Shown here one piece after another: positions 25,128-33,377 of a stretch of DNA of 64,000 nucleotides. This stretch comes from Spirochaetales bacterium (GTDB lineage Bacteria; Spirochaetota; Spirochaetia; Sphaerochaetales; Sphaerochaetaceae): NCBI GenBank assembly GCA_018433865.1, contig JAHDQJ010000010.1:1-64000 (forward strand), in the 5' to 3' direction. The position numbers were made by a program, and so were the translations under genes. The notes beneath the pieces were generated by a model. It worked only from the letters and a program-made list of their open reading frames with translations, was not told where the DNA came from and made no database searches. The number at the start of each line of letters is the position of its first letter. Within the stretch, counting starts at the first letter, position 1.

Positions 25128-26698
25128 ATCTGTTTGAGAAAGCTGCCCGATTGGAAAAGCAGAACATCGCATTCGCGATCGTCACCATTACCAAGAGCGT
25201 CGGTTCCACACCACGCAGCCAAGCGAAGATGATCGTGCTTGCCGATGGGACGACCTACGGAACCGTCGGCGGGGGAGTGGTGGAATTCGAGGCGATCGCC
25301 CGTTCACGGGTGTGCATCACAGAGAAGAGGAACGAGACGATGGACTTGTCCCTCACCATCACGGAAGGGCACAACTGCGGTGGTACCGTCGAGTTGTTCA
25401 TCGAGGTAATTCCCCCTGCCTTCCGTCTCATCCTCATCGGCGGGGGACATGTGAACCTTGAGATCGCGAGGCTTGCACATCAGTGCTCGTTCTACCTTGA
25501 GCTCGTGGAGACCAGAAGTGAGTTCGCGACTCAGGAGCGCTTCCCATGGGTGAGCACATTCCACGTCGGTCCATCGGTCGAGGAGGCCCTTGCGAGCGTG
25601 ACGATTGATGACGAGTGCGCGTTGGTCATCGCGACCCATGATCTGGACAGACAGGTGCTGGAGCGGGTCATCCTCTCTCCCGCCCGGTACATCGGCATGC
25701 TCGGGAGCAGGACCAAGGTCAACACTTTCAAACGATACCTCGTCGACCGGAAAGGAATCGGTTTGCAGGATATGGAACGGTTCTTCAGTCCGATCGGACT
25801 CGACATCGGTTCGGAAACCCCCGAGCAGATAGCCGTCGCCGTGGTCGCTGAGTTGATGATGGTGCTTAACAAGAAAGACGGGAAACCGCTGAGCAGGAAA
25901 GCACAGAACCTGGTGATCGTCCGTGGTGCAGGGGATTTGGCGAGCGGCGTCATCTGCCGCTTGCACCGGGCAGGATATCGGGTCCTTGCGCTTGAGACGG
26001 AGAAGCCGACGACCATCCGGAGGACTGTCGCCTTCAGCGAGGCGATGTACGACGGCACGGCTGTCGTGGAGCGGGTGATCTGCAGGCGGGCCGATTCCGA
26101 GTTGCACGCCAAGTCGATCATGGACGCGGGAGAGGTAGCCCTGCTGTGTGATCCCGAGGGCCATTCCATCCGCTCGATGAACGCGTCAGTCGTGGTCGAT
26201 GCGATCATCGCGAAGCGGAACATCGGGACCCATCGGTCGATGGCTCCCCTGGTGATTGCTCTCGGTCCAGGATTCAGCGCACCCGAGGATTGCCACGTCG
26301 TGGTGGAAACCCAACGCGGACACGATCTCGGACGACTGATCCGGCAAGGGAGCGCCAGTGCGGATACCGGTGTCCCCGGTCTCATCTCCGGATACGGGAT
26401 TGAACGGGTGGTCCGCTCCCCGGGTGCGGGGATATTCGTCGCGCACAGTGCCATCGGGCATCAGGTCAGCCGTGGCGAGGTGATCGCCACCGTCGGGACC
26501 GAACAGGTGAAGGCGACGATCGACGGAGTCCTGCGGGGCTTGCTTCACGACGGGCTGACCGTCACCGAGGGATTCAAGGTAGCGGATATCGACCCGCGAG
26601 CTGACCAGCGGTACTGCCACACCATCAGCGAAAAAGCCAGGGCCATCGGTGGGGCGGTGCTCGAGGCGGTGGATGCATTCCACGCCAACAGACTGTGA
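25124..26698 (+). CDS. Fusion of XdhC-type Mo-cofactor chaperone and YqeB (EF2563 family)
   Basis: A 524-residue protein. Residues 1 to about 262 are XdhC-like: an N-terminal XdhC/CoxI domain (SVGSTPRSQAKM), then a Rossmann C-domain with LIGGGHVNLEIARLA and YIGMLGSRTK. XdhC proteins sulfurate molybdenum cofactor and insert it into xanthine dehydrogenase-type enzymes. Residues about 264-524 are YqeB/EF2563-like (VIVRGAGDLASGVICRLH, GPGFSAPEDCHVVVETQRG), the selenium-dependent hydroxylase accessory. The two are usually separate neighbouring genes. It starts with GTG overlapping the yqeC stop. Together these features indicate insertion of a selenium-containing Mo cofactor. Confidence 0.88.
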   Translation: MNLFEKAARLEKQNIAFAIVTITKSVGSTPRSQAKMIVLADGTTYGTVGGGVVEFEAIARSRVCITEKRNETMDLSLTITEGHNCGGTVELFIEVIPPAFRLILIGGGHVNLEIARLAHQCSFYLELVETRSEFATQERFPWVSTFHVGPSVEEALASVTIDDECALVIATHDLDRQVLERVILSPARYIGMLGSRTKVNTFKRYLVDRKGIGLQDMERFFSPIGLDIGSETPEQIAVAVVAELMMVLNKKDGKPLSRKAQNLVIVRGAGDLASGVICRLHRAGYRVLALETEKPTTIRRTVAFSEAMYDGTAVVERVICRRADSELHAKSIMDAGEVALLCDPEGHSIRSMNASVVVDAIIAKRNIGTHRSMAPLVIALGPGFSAPEDCHVVVETQRGHDLGRLIRQGSASADTGVPGLISGYGIERVVRSPGAGIFVAHSAIGHQVSRGEVIATVGTEQVKATIDGVLRGLLHDGLTVTEGFKVADIDPRADQRYCHTISEKARAIGGAVLEAVDAFHANRL

Positions 26699-26708
26699 GG
26701 GGCTACCG

Positions 26709-27848
26709 ATGATCTATCTTGACCATGCTGCCACCAGTTGGCCGAAAGCCCCCGGTGTCGCGGAGGCTGTCGCCCAGGCTCTCATCTCTCCGGTAGGAAA
26801 TGTCGGCCGTTCCGCACACCCGATGGCGCTCGCTGCTGCCCGGATACTCTACGACTGTCGTCTCGCGCTGCAGGAAATCGTACACACGAGTGCACCGGAG
26901 AAGACGGTCTTCACCCGCAATGCCACCGAAGCCCTGAATATCGCGATTTTGGGTTCGCTTGCTCCGGAAGGGAGGGTACTCACCACCGCGGTCGAACACA
27001 ATGCAGTGGCAAGGCCCTTGCACCACCTGATGTCGAATGGCGTGCATGTCGATACCTGTGCGTGTGATGTGTATGGAATCGCCGATGCCGCCGATTTCGA
27101 CAGGAGGCTCGGCACGGGGTCCTATGACTTGGTGGTATTCACCGCGGCTAACAATCTTACCGGAGCAGTCAACCCCATACGTTCCCTTGTGGAATCTTGC
27201 ATCCGCCACCACGTTCCGTTTGTCATCGACGCGGCGCAAGCGATGGGGGAGATGGATATCCCGCGATTCGGCGAAGGTGCCCAGGGAGCCCTCTGCTTTT
27301 CGCTGCACAAGGGACTGCTCGGCCCCAGCGGAGTCGGGGTCATGGGACTGTACGGCGATTTCTCCCCGCGTCCGCTCATCTATGGAGGCACGGGAAGCCG
27401 TTCCGATTCTGTCGAGCAACCCGATTTCCTTCCCGATCGCTATGAGAGCGGTACGAGTGCGATCGCAGTGATCGCAGGAGCGAAGGCCGCGCTCGACCAT
27501 ATGGCCATCCATGGACAGGCGATCAATCATGAACGGAAGCGATTGGCAGACATCTTGTGGGATGATCTGTCGCGAATCGGGCAGTTGCGGATGCTCGGCC
27601 CGAGAGAGGGACGGAGTCCGATCGTCTCGGTCACCGTACGCGAGGGTTCGATCGACAGGCTCGCGCAAGCATTGTTCGCCAAGCAGGTCGCGGTACGCTC
27701 GGGCTTCCACTGTGCTCCGCTTGCCCACCGCCACCTCGGAACCGAAGTGCACGGGGGTGCCATCCGCTTCTCCGTGGGACATACGAACACGGAAGCGGAG
27801 TTGCAGATGGTTTCGGATACCATCCGGGAGGTATGTGATGGGCGATGA
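26709..27848 (+). CDS. Cysteine desulfurase-like class V aminotransferase of the selenium cluster
   Basis: A 379-residue PLP enzyme. It opens with IYLDHAATSWPK, has the PLP lysine in SLHKGLLGP, and ends with RSGFHCAPLAH, where the cysteine is the persulfide/selenide-forming residue of SufS-like enzymes. It resembles the cysteine desulfurase group found beside yqeB/yqeC, probably freeing sulfur or selenium from cysteine or selenocysteine for the cofactor. The ATG at 26709 follows GAGGGG. Its last 11 bases overlap the selD start. Confidence 0.88.
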   Translation: MIYLDHAATSWPKAPGVAEAVAQALISPVGNVGRSAHPMALAAARILYDCRLALQEIVHTSAPEKTVFTRNATEALNIAILGSLAPEGRVLTTAVEHNAVARPLHHLMSNGVHVDTCACDVYGIADAADFDRRLGTGSYDLVVFTAANNLTGAVNPIRSLVESCIRHHVPFVIDAAQAMGEMDIPRFGEGAQGALCFSLHKGLLGPSGVGVMGLYGDFSPRPLIYGGTGSRSDSVEQPDFLPDRYESGTSAIAVIAGAKAALDHMAIHGQAINHERKRLADILWDDLSRIGQLRMLGPREGRSPIVSVTVREGSIDRLAQALFAKQVAVRSGFHCAPLAHRHLGTEVHGGAIRFSVGHTNTEAELQMVSDTIREVCDGR

Positions 27849-28878
27849 CATGGTCAAGCTGACCCAATTCTCACAGTTCGCCGGATGCGGCGCGAAGCTC
27901 GGTCCCGAATTGCTGGACAGGGCCCTCTGCGGTTTGCAGCAAGCGCACGATCCCAACCTGATCAGCGATTTCTCGCATGCCGAGGATTGCGGGGTCTACC
28001 GTGTGCGCGATGACCTTGCGATCGTACAGACGGTGGATTTCTTCCCACCGGTGTGCGATGACCCTTGGACTTTCGGTCGGATTGCCGCCGCGAACGCACT
28101 CAGCGATGTCTATGCGATGGGAGCGGATCCGATCACCGCGGTGAGTGTGGTCTGCTTCCCCGAGACTGTCTTGGATATCAGCTATCTGCGCAAGATCATG
28201 GAGGGTGCGCTCGATGCACTGCAGGAGGCACACGCCGTCTTGGTCGGCGGCCATACCGTTCGGGACCGTGAGGTGAAGTTCGGCCTGTGCGTGAATGGCA
28301 CGGTCCATCCCGATCGGATCTGGAGCAACAACACCTACAGGAGCGGCGAAGCGTTGATCCTTACCAAGCCGATCGGTGTCGGGCTGGTCAACACGGCAGC
28401 CCGTGCGAACATGGCCTCAGCGGAGGAGGAGGCACAGGCTCTCGCGTCGATGATGCGCCTCAACAAGGATGCCGCCGAGGTACTGCGGCATTTTTCCGTT
28501 TCCGCGTGTACCGACGTGACGGGATTCGGATTGCTCGGCCACGCGTGCGAGATGGCTGCGGACAATCCTGTGGGAGCAGTCATAGACTCTTCGCTCGTTC
28601 CGATCATCGGCAACGCCTTGGAGCATGCAAGGATGGGACTCATCCCCGCGGGAGCCTACACCAACGTGTCGTACCGCCGCCGGTTCGTCTCAGGTGAGGA
28701 ACTGCTGGACGAGGACCTGCGGTTCGTCCTCTTCGATCCGCAAACCTCGGGAGGATTGTTGGCTTGCGTGCCACAACAGGAAGCGGATGCGGCAATCGGA
28801 GCCTTGCGGGAGCAGGGCATCGATGCCCACATGATCGGTCGTACCGATGCCTCCCTGCAAGGGCTGCATGTACGCTAG
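27838..28878 (+). CDS. selD: Selenide, water dikinase SelD (cysteine form)
   Basis: A 346-residue enzyme that makes selenophosphate from selenide and ATP. Cys17 and Lys20 (AGCGAKLGP) coincide with the catalytic Cys17 and Lys20 of the E. coli enzyme; the nearby Cys19 of E. coli is alanine here. The active-site residue is cysteine rather than selenocysteine. VQTVDFFPP, ANALSDVYAMGA, GGHTV and TDVTGFGLLGH are family motifs. GGGAGGT precedes the ATG at 27838, inside the end of the upstream gene. It closes the yqeC operon. No selA or selB is in this window. Confidence 0.95.
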   Translation: MGDDMVKLTQFSQFAGCGAKLGPELLDRALCGLQQAHDPNLISDFSHAEDCGVYRVRDDLAIVQTVDFFPPVCDDPWTFGRIAAANALSDVYAMGADPITAVSVVCFPETVLDISYLRKIMEGALDALQEAHAVLVGGHTVRDREVKFGLCVNGTVHPDRIWSNNTYRSGEALILTKPIGVGLVNTAARANMASAEEEAQALASMMRLNKDAAEVLRHFSVSACTDVTGFGLLGHACEMAADNPVGAVIDSSLVPIIGNALEHARMGLIPAGAYTNVSYRRRFVSGEELLDEDLRFVLFDPQTSGGLLACVPQQEADAAIGALREQGIDAHMIGRTDASLQGLHVR

Positions 28879-29762
28879 ATATCGATGCCAAGGGTATGTT
28901 TCACGATGATGCCGATGACGAACGATATCGCCGCGACTCCGAGGCTGATCGATGCCATCTCTGTGAAACGCTTGAAAAACGGCACATCCTTCGCGACCGA
29001 GATATAGTAGGTGAAGCCGAGGATGATGAGCACCACCGTACCGAGCATGATCGCCAAGGCCCACATGAAGTGGGTATTCGGCAAGAGAAGGTACGGGAGG
29101 ACAAGGAAGGCTACGGTTGCCAGGTAGACCACACCGGTGTAGAGTCCCGATTTCATGGCATTGCTGTTCCCCTCTGATCGTGAGGAAAGGTACTCGCTGC
29201 TCGCCATCGACAGCGTCGCCGATATCCCGGTGATCAAACCCGAGAGGGCGATCAGCCGAGTGTTCTGCATCGCGAAGGTGAGCCCTGCGAGTGTTCCCGA
29301 GAGTTCCACCAAGGCATCGCTGAGTCCGAGGACCATCGAACCGACATACTGCAACCGTTCTTCATCGAGCATTGCAAGCAGTTCCTGCTCGTGGCGGTCC
29401 TCGTCCTGTGCGATCTTCTGGGCCTCCGGGATTTCCTTTGCGAAGCCCTTGTAGATCTCACTGGCGTTTCCCTCTCCCCTCTCCATCAGCTTCAGGGCGA
29501 ACGTGAAGCCGAACACGCGGGCGAGGAGGGTGAAGAAGAAGATCCGAAGCCGCTTCGGTTTCAGTGCGACTTTCGTGTAGCTTTGCCAGATCTCCCCATG
29601 CCGCTTCTCCTCCGCGGCTATCCTCAGCAGGACCTCGCGGTTGTGCTCGTCCTTCACGAAACGGGCTACCCGTGCATACACGATGCTCTCGGTGATCTCT
29701 CCCAATTGCATCTTGAGTACGATCCTGCGCACGTCGTTGCTGAGATTCTTCTGCTGTCCCAT
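28875..29762 (-). CDS. Ferritin-like domain fused to a VIT1/CCC1-type metal transporter
   Basis: A 295-residue inner-membrane protein. Residues 1 to about 140 form a rubrerythrin/ferritin-like four-helix domain with Glu and His positions of a di-iron site (GEITESIVYARV, AAEEKRHGEIW, DEDRHEQELL). Residues about 145-295 form five hydrophobic segments of the VIT1/CCC1 family. This matches MbfA-type proteins that sense or oxidise Fe(II) and export iron, or manganese, from the cytoplasm. GGAGG sets the ATG at 29762. It converges on selD with a four-base overlap. Confidence 0.9.
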   Translation of the reverse strand: MGQQKNLSNDVRRIVLKMQLGEITESIVYARVARFVKDEHNREVLLRIAAEEKRHGEIWQSYTKVALKPKRLRIFFFTLLARVFGFTFALKLMERGEGNASEIYKGFAKEIPEAQKIAQDEDRHEQELLAMLDEERLQYVGSMVLGLSDALVELSGTLAGLTFAMQNTRLIALSGLITGISATLSMASSEYLSSRSEGNSNAMKSGLYTGVVYLATVAFLVLPYLLLPNTHFMWALAIMLGTVVLIILGFTYYISVAKDVPFFKRFTEMASISLGVAAISFVIGIIVKHTLGIDI

Positions 29763-29786
29763 GGTGATCCTCCGTTGGATGCATAC

Positions 29787-29815
29787 AGTATGCCCGTTGC
29801 CGATGTTTTTGAAAA
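29787..29815 (-). promoter_or_regulatory. Candidate promoter of the ferritin-VIT gene
   Basis: Minus-strand TTTTCA (29815-29810) and CATACT (29792-29787) are 17 bp apart. The predicted start is about 18 nt before the ATG, leaving room for the GGAGG site. Confidence 0.4.
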
Positions 29816-29830
29816 GGGTGGGGAATGTGG

Positions 29831-29854
29831 TTGACAAGTGTTTCTATTTATAGT
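29831..29854 (+). promoter_or_regulatory. trpR-trpB control region: -35 and AT-rich palindrome
   Basis: A perfect TTGACA lies at 29831-29836. The near-palindrome CTATTTATAG lies at 29844-29853, in the spacer where a TrpR-type repressor could compete with RNA polymerase. The -10 at 17 bp (TAACGT) is weak. It does not match the enterobacterial trp operator closely, so autoregulation here is a hypothesis. Confidence 0.35.
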
Positions 29855-29885
29855 AACGTCTCGTCAACACCCGTCGGAGGAACAC

Positions 29886-30170
29886 ATGGACGACTTGCAT
29901 GAACTGATCGATGTATTCACCAGGACGAACAACTATGAGCAGATGCAGAAGCTGTTCGAGGAGCTGTTCACCCAACGGGAGAAGTATGATTTCGCACTCC
30001 GGTGGCGACTGATGAAGGACTTGCACCAAGGGAAGACCCAACGGGAGATTGCCAACGAACTAGGCATCTCGCTTTGCAAGATCACGAGGGGATCGAAGAT
30101 CCTCAAGGATCCCGAATCACAGATGAACACGATATTGAAGGAGTACGAACATGGCAAAGAACAAGACTGA
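29886..30170 (+). CDS. trpR: TrpR-family (TrpR/YerC/YecD) transcriptional repressor
   Basis: A 94-residue all-helical DNA-binding protein with the TrpR core [20 protein letters not shown] followed by the recognition helix region [16 protein letters not shown]. Tryptophan is the expected co-repressor. GGAGG sets the ATG at 29886, which excludes an upstream in-frame start. It overlaps trpB by 20 bases, so repressor and biosynthetic gene share one mRNA, as in the trpRBA arrangement of Chlamydiae. Assignment to TrpR rather than the Gram-positive YerC branch rests on this context. Confidence 0.88.
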   Translation: MDDLHELIDVFTRTNNYEQMQKLFEELFTQREKYDFALRWRLMKDLHQGKTQREIANELGISLCKITRGSKILKDPESQMNTILKEYEHGKEQD

Positions 30171-31404
30171 GCAACAATCGCTCAATACGATGCAACCCGA
30201 CAAGAACGGATATTTCGGCAATTACGGTGGTGCGTATCTGCCTCCGTCGCTCGAAGGAGTGATGAAGGAGATCGCCGACTCCTACCAAAGCATCAAGGAG
30301 GATCCTGCATTCATCGAGGAACTGACGTTCCTCCAGCAGACCTACACAGGCCGTCCTTCGCCGATCTACTTCGCGAAACGCCTCTCCGATGCGGTCGGCG
30401 GAGCGAAGATCTATCTGAAGCGCGAGGACCTGAACCACACCGGATCGCATAAGATCAACCACTGTCTCGGCGAAGCGCTGCTCGCCAAGAGAATGGGGAA
30501 GAAGAAGGTGATCGCGGAGACCGGTGCAGGCCAGCATGGCGTGGCTCTTGCAACCGCTGCGGCATTGCTCGGACTGGAGTGCGATATCTACATGGGGGAT
30601 ATCGACATTGAAAAACAGGCTCCGAACGTCCGGCGGATGCAGGTCCTCGGAGCGAAGGTCGTTCCCGTGAGCAGGGGGACCAAGACCCTCAAGGATGCGG
30701 TGGATGCCGCGTTCGAAGCTTACATGGAAGATCCGGTCACCACGATGTATGCCATCGGTTCGGTCGTCGGTCCCCACCCGTTCCCGATGATGGTCCGTGA
30801 TTTCCAGAGCGTCGTCGGACGGGAGGCTCGCGAGCAGTTCCTTGCCATGACCGGGCATCTGCCCCACCATGTGATGGCATGTGTCGGCGGAGGTTCCAAT
30901 GCGATGGGCATCTTCAGCGGATTCCTCGATGATACCGAGGTGAATATCTACGGCGTGGAACCGGGCGGTCGCGGACCCGCGAAGGGTGACAATGCAGCCA
31001 CCATGGCGTACGGGAAACCCGGTGTGATCCACGGTTTTTCCTGCTACCTGCTGCAAGACGCCGAGGGACAGCCGCTTCCCGTCTATTCGATAGCCAGTGG
31101 GTTGGATTACCCCGGAGTCGGTCCGCAACATTGCCATCTGAAGGATATCGAGCGGGTCCGCTATGTCGTGGCGACCGACAGGGACGCATTGGTCGCGTTC
31201 TACGACCTGAGTCGCCTTGAGGGGATCATCCCTGCGCTCGAAAGTTCCCATGCGCTCGGTTACGCGATCAAGGCTGCCGCGAAGATGAAAAGTGAGGAAA
31301 CCATCCTTGTGAACCTTTCCGGAAGGGGAGACAAGGACATGGACTATGTGATGGATCACTATCCGTTGGAGGCATATGAGGAACAGAAGCTTCTGGTGAA
31401 GTGA
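30151..31404 (+). CDS. trpB: Tryptophan synthase beta chain, encoded without trpA
   Basis: A 417-residue PLP enzyme joining indole and serine to make tryptophan. Lys101 in HTGSHKINH is the PLP lysine and Glu123 in AETGAGQHG the catalytic acid, both offset by 14 from E. coli TrpB Lys87 and Glu109. The GGGSNAMG phosphate loop is present. It is the TrpB1 type by length and motifs. GAAGGAG precedes the ATG. No trpA or other trp gene follows: the next gene is an arginase-family member on its own. Indole salvage is the likely role, unless the rest lies elsewhere in the genome. Confidence 0.95.
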   Translation: MAKNKTEQQSLNTMQPDKNGYFGNYGGAYLPPSLEGVMKEIADSYQSIKEDPAFIEELTFLQQTYTGRPSPIYFAKRLSDAVGGAKIYLKREDLNHTGSHKINHCLGEALLAKRMGKKKVIAETGAGQHGVALATAAALLGLECDIYMGDIDIEKQAPNVRRMQVLGAKVVPVSRGTKTLKDAVDAAFEAYMEDPVTTMYAIGSVVGPHPFPMMVRDFQSVVGREAREQFLAMTGHLPHHVMACVGGGSNAMGIFSGFLDDTEVNIYGVEPGGRGPAKGDNAATMAYGKPGVIHGFSCYLLQDAEGQPLPVYSIASGLDYPGVGPQHCHLKDIERVRYVVATDRDALVAFYDLSRLEGIIPALESSHALGYAIKAAAKMKSEETILVNLSGRGDKDMDYVMDHYPLEAYEEQKLLVK

Positions 31405-31426
31405 GCATGACGCGAAGCATGTCCGG

Positions 31427-31450
31427 GGGGGATGGGAACGACCATCCCCC
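31427..31450. terminator. GC-rich hairpin after trpB, possible terminator
   Basis: GGGGGATGG (31427-31435) pairs perfectly with CCATCCCCC (31442-31450) around six bases. Only two T residues follow, so it is a poor intrinsic terminator. It could still mark the 3' end of the trpR-trpB mRNA. Confidence 0.45.
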
Positions 31451-31523
31451 TTGACATTCCCTGCGGTTTCCATGATGGCGAAAAGAGGGTAGACTTGACT
31501 GGTAGCCACATGGAGGTGTTGTG

Positions 31524-32369
31524 ATGACGAAGTTGTTCACCCTGGTCGTCCCCCAATGGCAGGGGGCAGCGGCGGGAACAGGCCCGTTGCACGGAGCCCG
31601 TTCCATGGTACGGATCCTGGGCGCCGATCATATCGATGCGACTGTCACGGTCAACGAGCAATCGGTTCCGAAGAGACGGGAGGGAGTCTGGTATGCCCAG
31701 GAGATCGGCCGCCACATCAGGCGTTCGCTCGATGCACTCGAATGTGCACAAGCCAAGCAGGTCCTGACCATCGGCGGCGATTGTGCGAGCGATGTCGCGT
31801 CGATCAGTTACCTGAACAAGCTGTATGATGGGAACCTCACGGTGTTGTGGCTTGACGCCCATGCCGACCTCAATACACCGCAGAGCTCTCCGAGCGGAAA
31901 GTTCCACGGCATGCCCCTGAGACTCCTCCTCGGTGAGGGAGCTCCGTCGCTCTTGAGACTTCTCCCCTCTGTCCTGAAAAGTGAACAGGTCATCTATACC
32001 GGGCTCAGGGAGCTTGACCACGCGGAACGACTGTATATCGTGGAACACAGCATCCCGAACGTTCCGATGTGCCACGAATGCGTCGATATGCTGAACACCG
32101 TGGTCAAGTTGACACGAAGGAGCAACGTCTACCTGCATCTTGATCTCGATGTGATCGATCCCGCCGATTTCGATGCGGTCTCGTGCCCCTCTCCGAACGG
32201 ATTCAGGTTCGAGGATTTGCTCAGTTCCGTTGCGGAACTGGGAAATGCTTTTCCGATCGTCGGATGCGCCGTCACCGAATATCAAGTGAAGGGAGAAGCG
32301 CATGAGCACAAGCTCGCGCGCCTGCTCAAGACGATCCGGACCGCTATGACTGCTCGGGAACGAGTGTAA
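31524..32369 (+). CDS. Arginase/agmatinase-family hydrolase with a substituted metal ligand
   Basis: A 281-residue ureohydrolase-family protein that would hydrolyse arginine, agmatine or formiminoglutamate using two Mn ions. DAHAD (Asp111, His113, Asp115) and LDLDVIDP (Asp207, Asp209) are intact, as is the substrate-loop histidine in GKFHGMP. The usual GGDHS histidine ligand is Cys87 (GGDCAS). Some bacterial relatives carry cysteine here, so activity is not ruled out, but metal affinity should differ. GGAGGTG sets the ATG at 31524. The C-terminus overlaps the convergent asparaginase gene by 26 bases. The true substrate is unknown. Confidence 0.85.
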   Translation: MTKLFTLVVPQWQGAAAGTGPLHGARSMVRILGADHIDATVTVNEQSVPKRREGVWYAQEIGRHIRRSLDALECAQAKQVLTIGGDCASDVASISYLNKLYDGNLTVLWLDAHADLNTPQSSPSGKFHGMPLRLLLGEGAPSLLRLLPSVLKSEQVIYTGLRELDHAERLYIVEHSIPNVPMCHECVDMLNTVVKLTRRSNVYLHLDLDVIDPADFDAVSCPSPNGFRFEDLLSSVAELGNAFPIVGCAVTEYQVKGEAHEHKLARLLKTIRTAMTARERV

Positions 32370-32883
32370 GCTCGCTCTGGATCGAAAAGCCTTCGAACAC
32401 TCCGAGCGAGCGGTTCTTCCTGACCTGGTCGTGGGAAAATATCTTCCCGTTCATGCAGATGTAGACTCCCGGTTCCAACAGTTGCACCGCCGTGATCGCA
32501 CATCCGAGGTTGAAGACCGCATCGGAGTTCTCCAGTGCGAAGGGGACCATCGCACCCGTGAATACGATTACCTTGGGCAAGCTCCTCCGGGCGATCACCT
32601 GTGCGGTTTCGACCATCGTATCGGTACCGTGGGTGACAATGATCCGCATCTCATCCCGTCGAGCGCATGCGTCGGCGATCTTTTTCCGATGCGAGTCATC
32701 CATGAAGAGGCTGTCGATCGCGAGCAGACGCTGTACCGAGATGGGAATCGCACAGCGTGTAGACTTGAGTATCTTGGGGAGGTGCGAGCGGCGGAAGGTC
32801 AGCTCACCGCGAATCTCATCATAGATCTTGTCGAACGTACCTCCGGTAGTGATGATGCACAATCCGTTTTTGATGGTGTCCAT
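32344..32883 (-). CDS. Single-domain asparaginase-like protein
   Basis: A 179-residue protein matching only the N-terminal domain of L-asparaginase. ITTGGTFDK carries the nucleophile threonine, VTHGTDTMVETA the second Thr-Asp pair, and MNGKIF the downstream lysine region. Full asparaginases have about 330 residues; stand-alone versions of this length are known as a separate family, so it is probably intact rather than truncated. Activity on asparagine or another amide is unproven. Promoter elements on this strand are weak. It is divergent from ridA. Confidence 0.85.
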   Translation of the reverse strand: MDTIKNGLCIITTGGTFDKIYDEIRGELTFRRSHLPKILKSTRCAIPISVQRLLAIDSLFMDDSHRKKIADACARRDEMRIIVTHGTDTMVETAQVIARRSLPKVIVFTGAMVPFALENSDAVFNLGCAITAVQLLEPGVYICMNGKIFSHDQVRKNRSLGVFEGFSIQSELTLVPEQS

Positions 32884-32912
32884 GATGGAACCATCCTATC
32901 ATGCTTTCGTGT

Positions 32913-32941
32913 TTGCAAACACTGCGAAATGACCCTATAAT
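32913..32941 (+). promoter_or_regulatory. Promoter of the ridA-gcvT operon
   Basis: TTGCAA (32913-32918), 17 bp and a perfect TATAAT (32936-32941). The -35 lies within the palindrome GTTTGCAAAC (32911-32920). The predicted start near 32948 leaves about 20 nt before the ATG, with a GGGGAG ribosome binding site. Confidence 0.7.
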
Positions 32942-32967
32942 CGAATGAGACCGAAAGGGGAGACAGC

Positions 32968-33354
32968 ATGGAGAAGCAACAGGTTTCGACGAGTGCGGCA
33001 CCAGGGGCGATCGGCCCCTACTCACAGGCGGTGAAGGTAGGGGAATTCGTCTATACCTCGGCTCAGATTCCGACCTTGCCCGGTTCGGGCTTGGTAGCTT
33101 CAGGGGGGATCGAAGGCCAGACCCACCAGGTGTTCAAGAACCTCTCGGCGGTACTCGAGGCGGCGGGTTCGTCGCTCGAAAAGATCGTGAAGGCCACGGT
33201 CTTCCTCAAGAACATGGATGATTTCGCGGTGGTGAACGCCATCTATGTCTCGTACTTTCGGGCAGGGACTGTCTTGCCGGCTCGTAGTGCTGTCCAGGTG
33301 GTACGGTTGCCGAAGGATGTCTTGGTTGGCATAGAGGTCATCGCACTCGCATAG
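32968..33354 (+). CDS. ridA: RidA/YjgF-family imine deaminase
   Basis: A 128-residue protein that hydrolyses reactive enamines/imines made by PLP enzymes such as threonine dehydratase. [15 protein letters not shown] and the C-terminal [20 protein letters not shown] are the family signature, with the substrate arginine and catalytic glutamate in place. Length is normal. It is followed by gcvT after 23 bases, so both probably share the promoter at 32913-32941. Confidence 0.95.
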   Translation: MEKQQVSTSAAPGAIGPYSQAVKVGEFVYTSAQIPTLPGSGLVASGGIEGQTHQVFKNLSAVLEAAGSSLEKIVKATVFLKNMDDFAVVNAIYVSYFRAGTVLPARSAVQVVRLPKDVLVGIEVIALA

Positions 33355-33377
33355 AGGTGCAAAAGGAGGAGTCGATC

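Noticed and set aside
26703-27956. Minus-strand frame of 417 codons over the cysteine desulfurase-like gene
   Set aside because: The plus strand encodes a clear PLP enzyme with all motifs. The antisense frame has no recognisable domain.
27838-28878. SelD as a selenoprotein with in-frame TGA
   Set aside because: The catalytic codon encodes cysteine (Cys17), and no in-frame TGA occurs within the gene.
32344-32883. Asparaginase pseudogene truncated by the arginase-family gene
   Set aside because: The protein has the length and motifs of the known stand-alone asparaginase-domain family and a clean frame, so an intact small protein is more likely.
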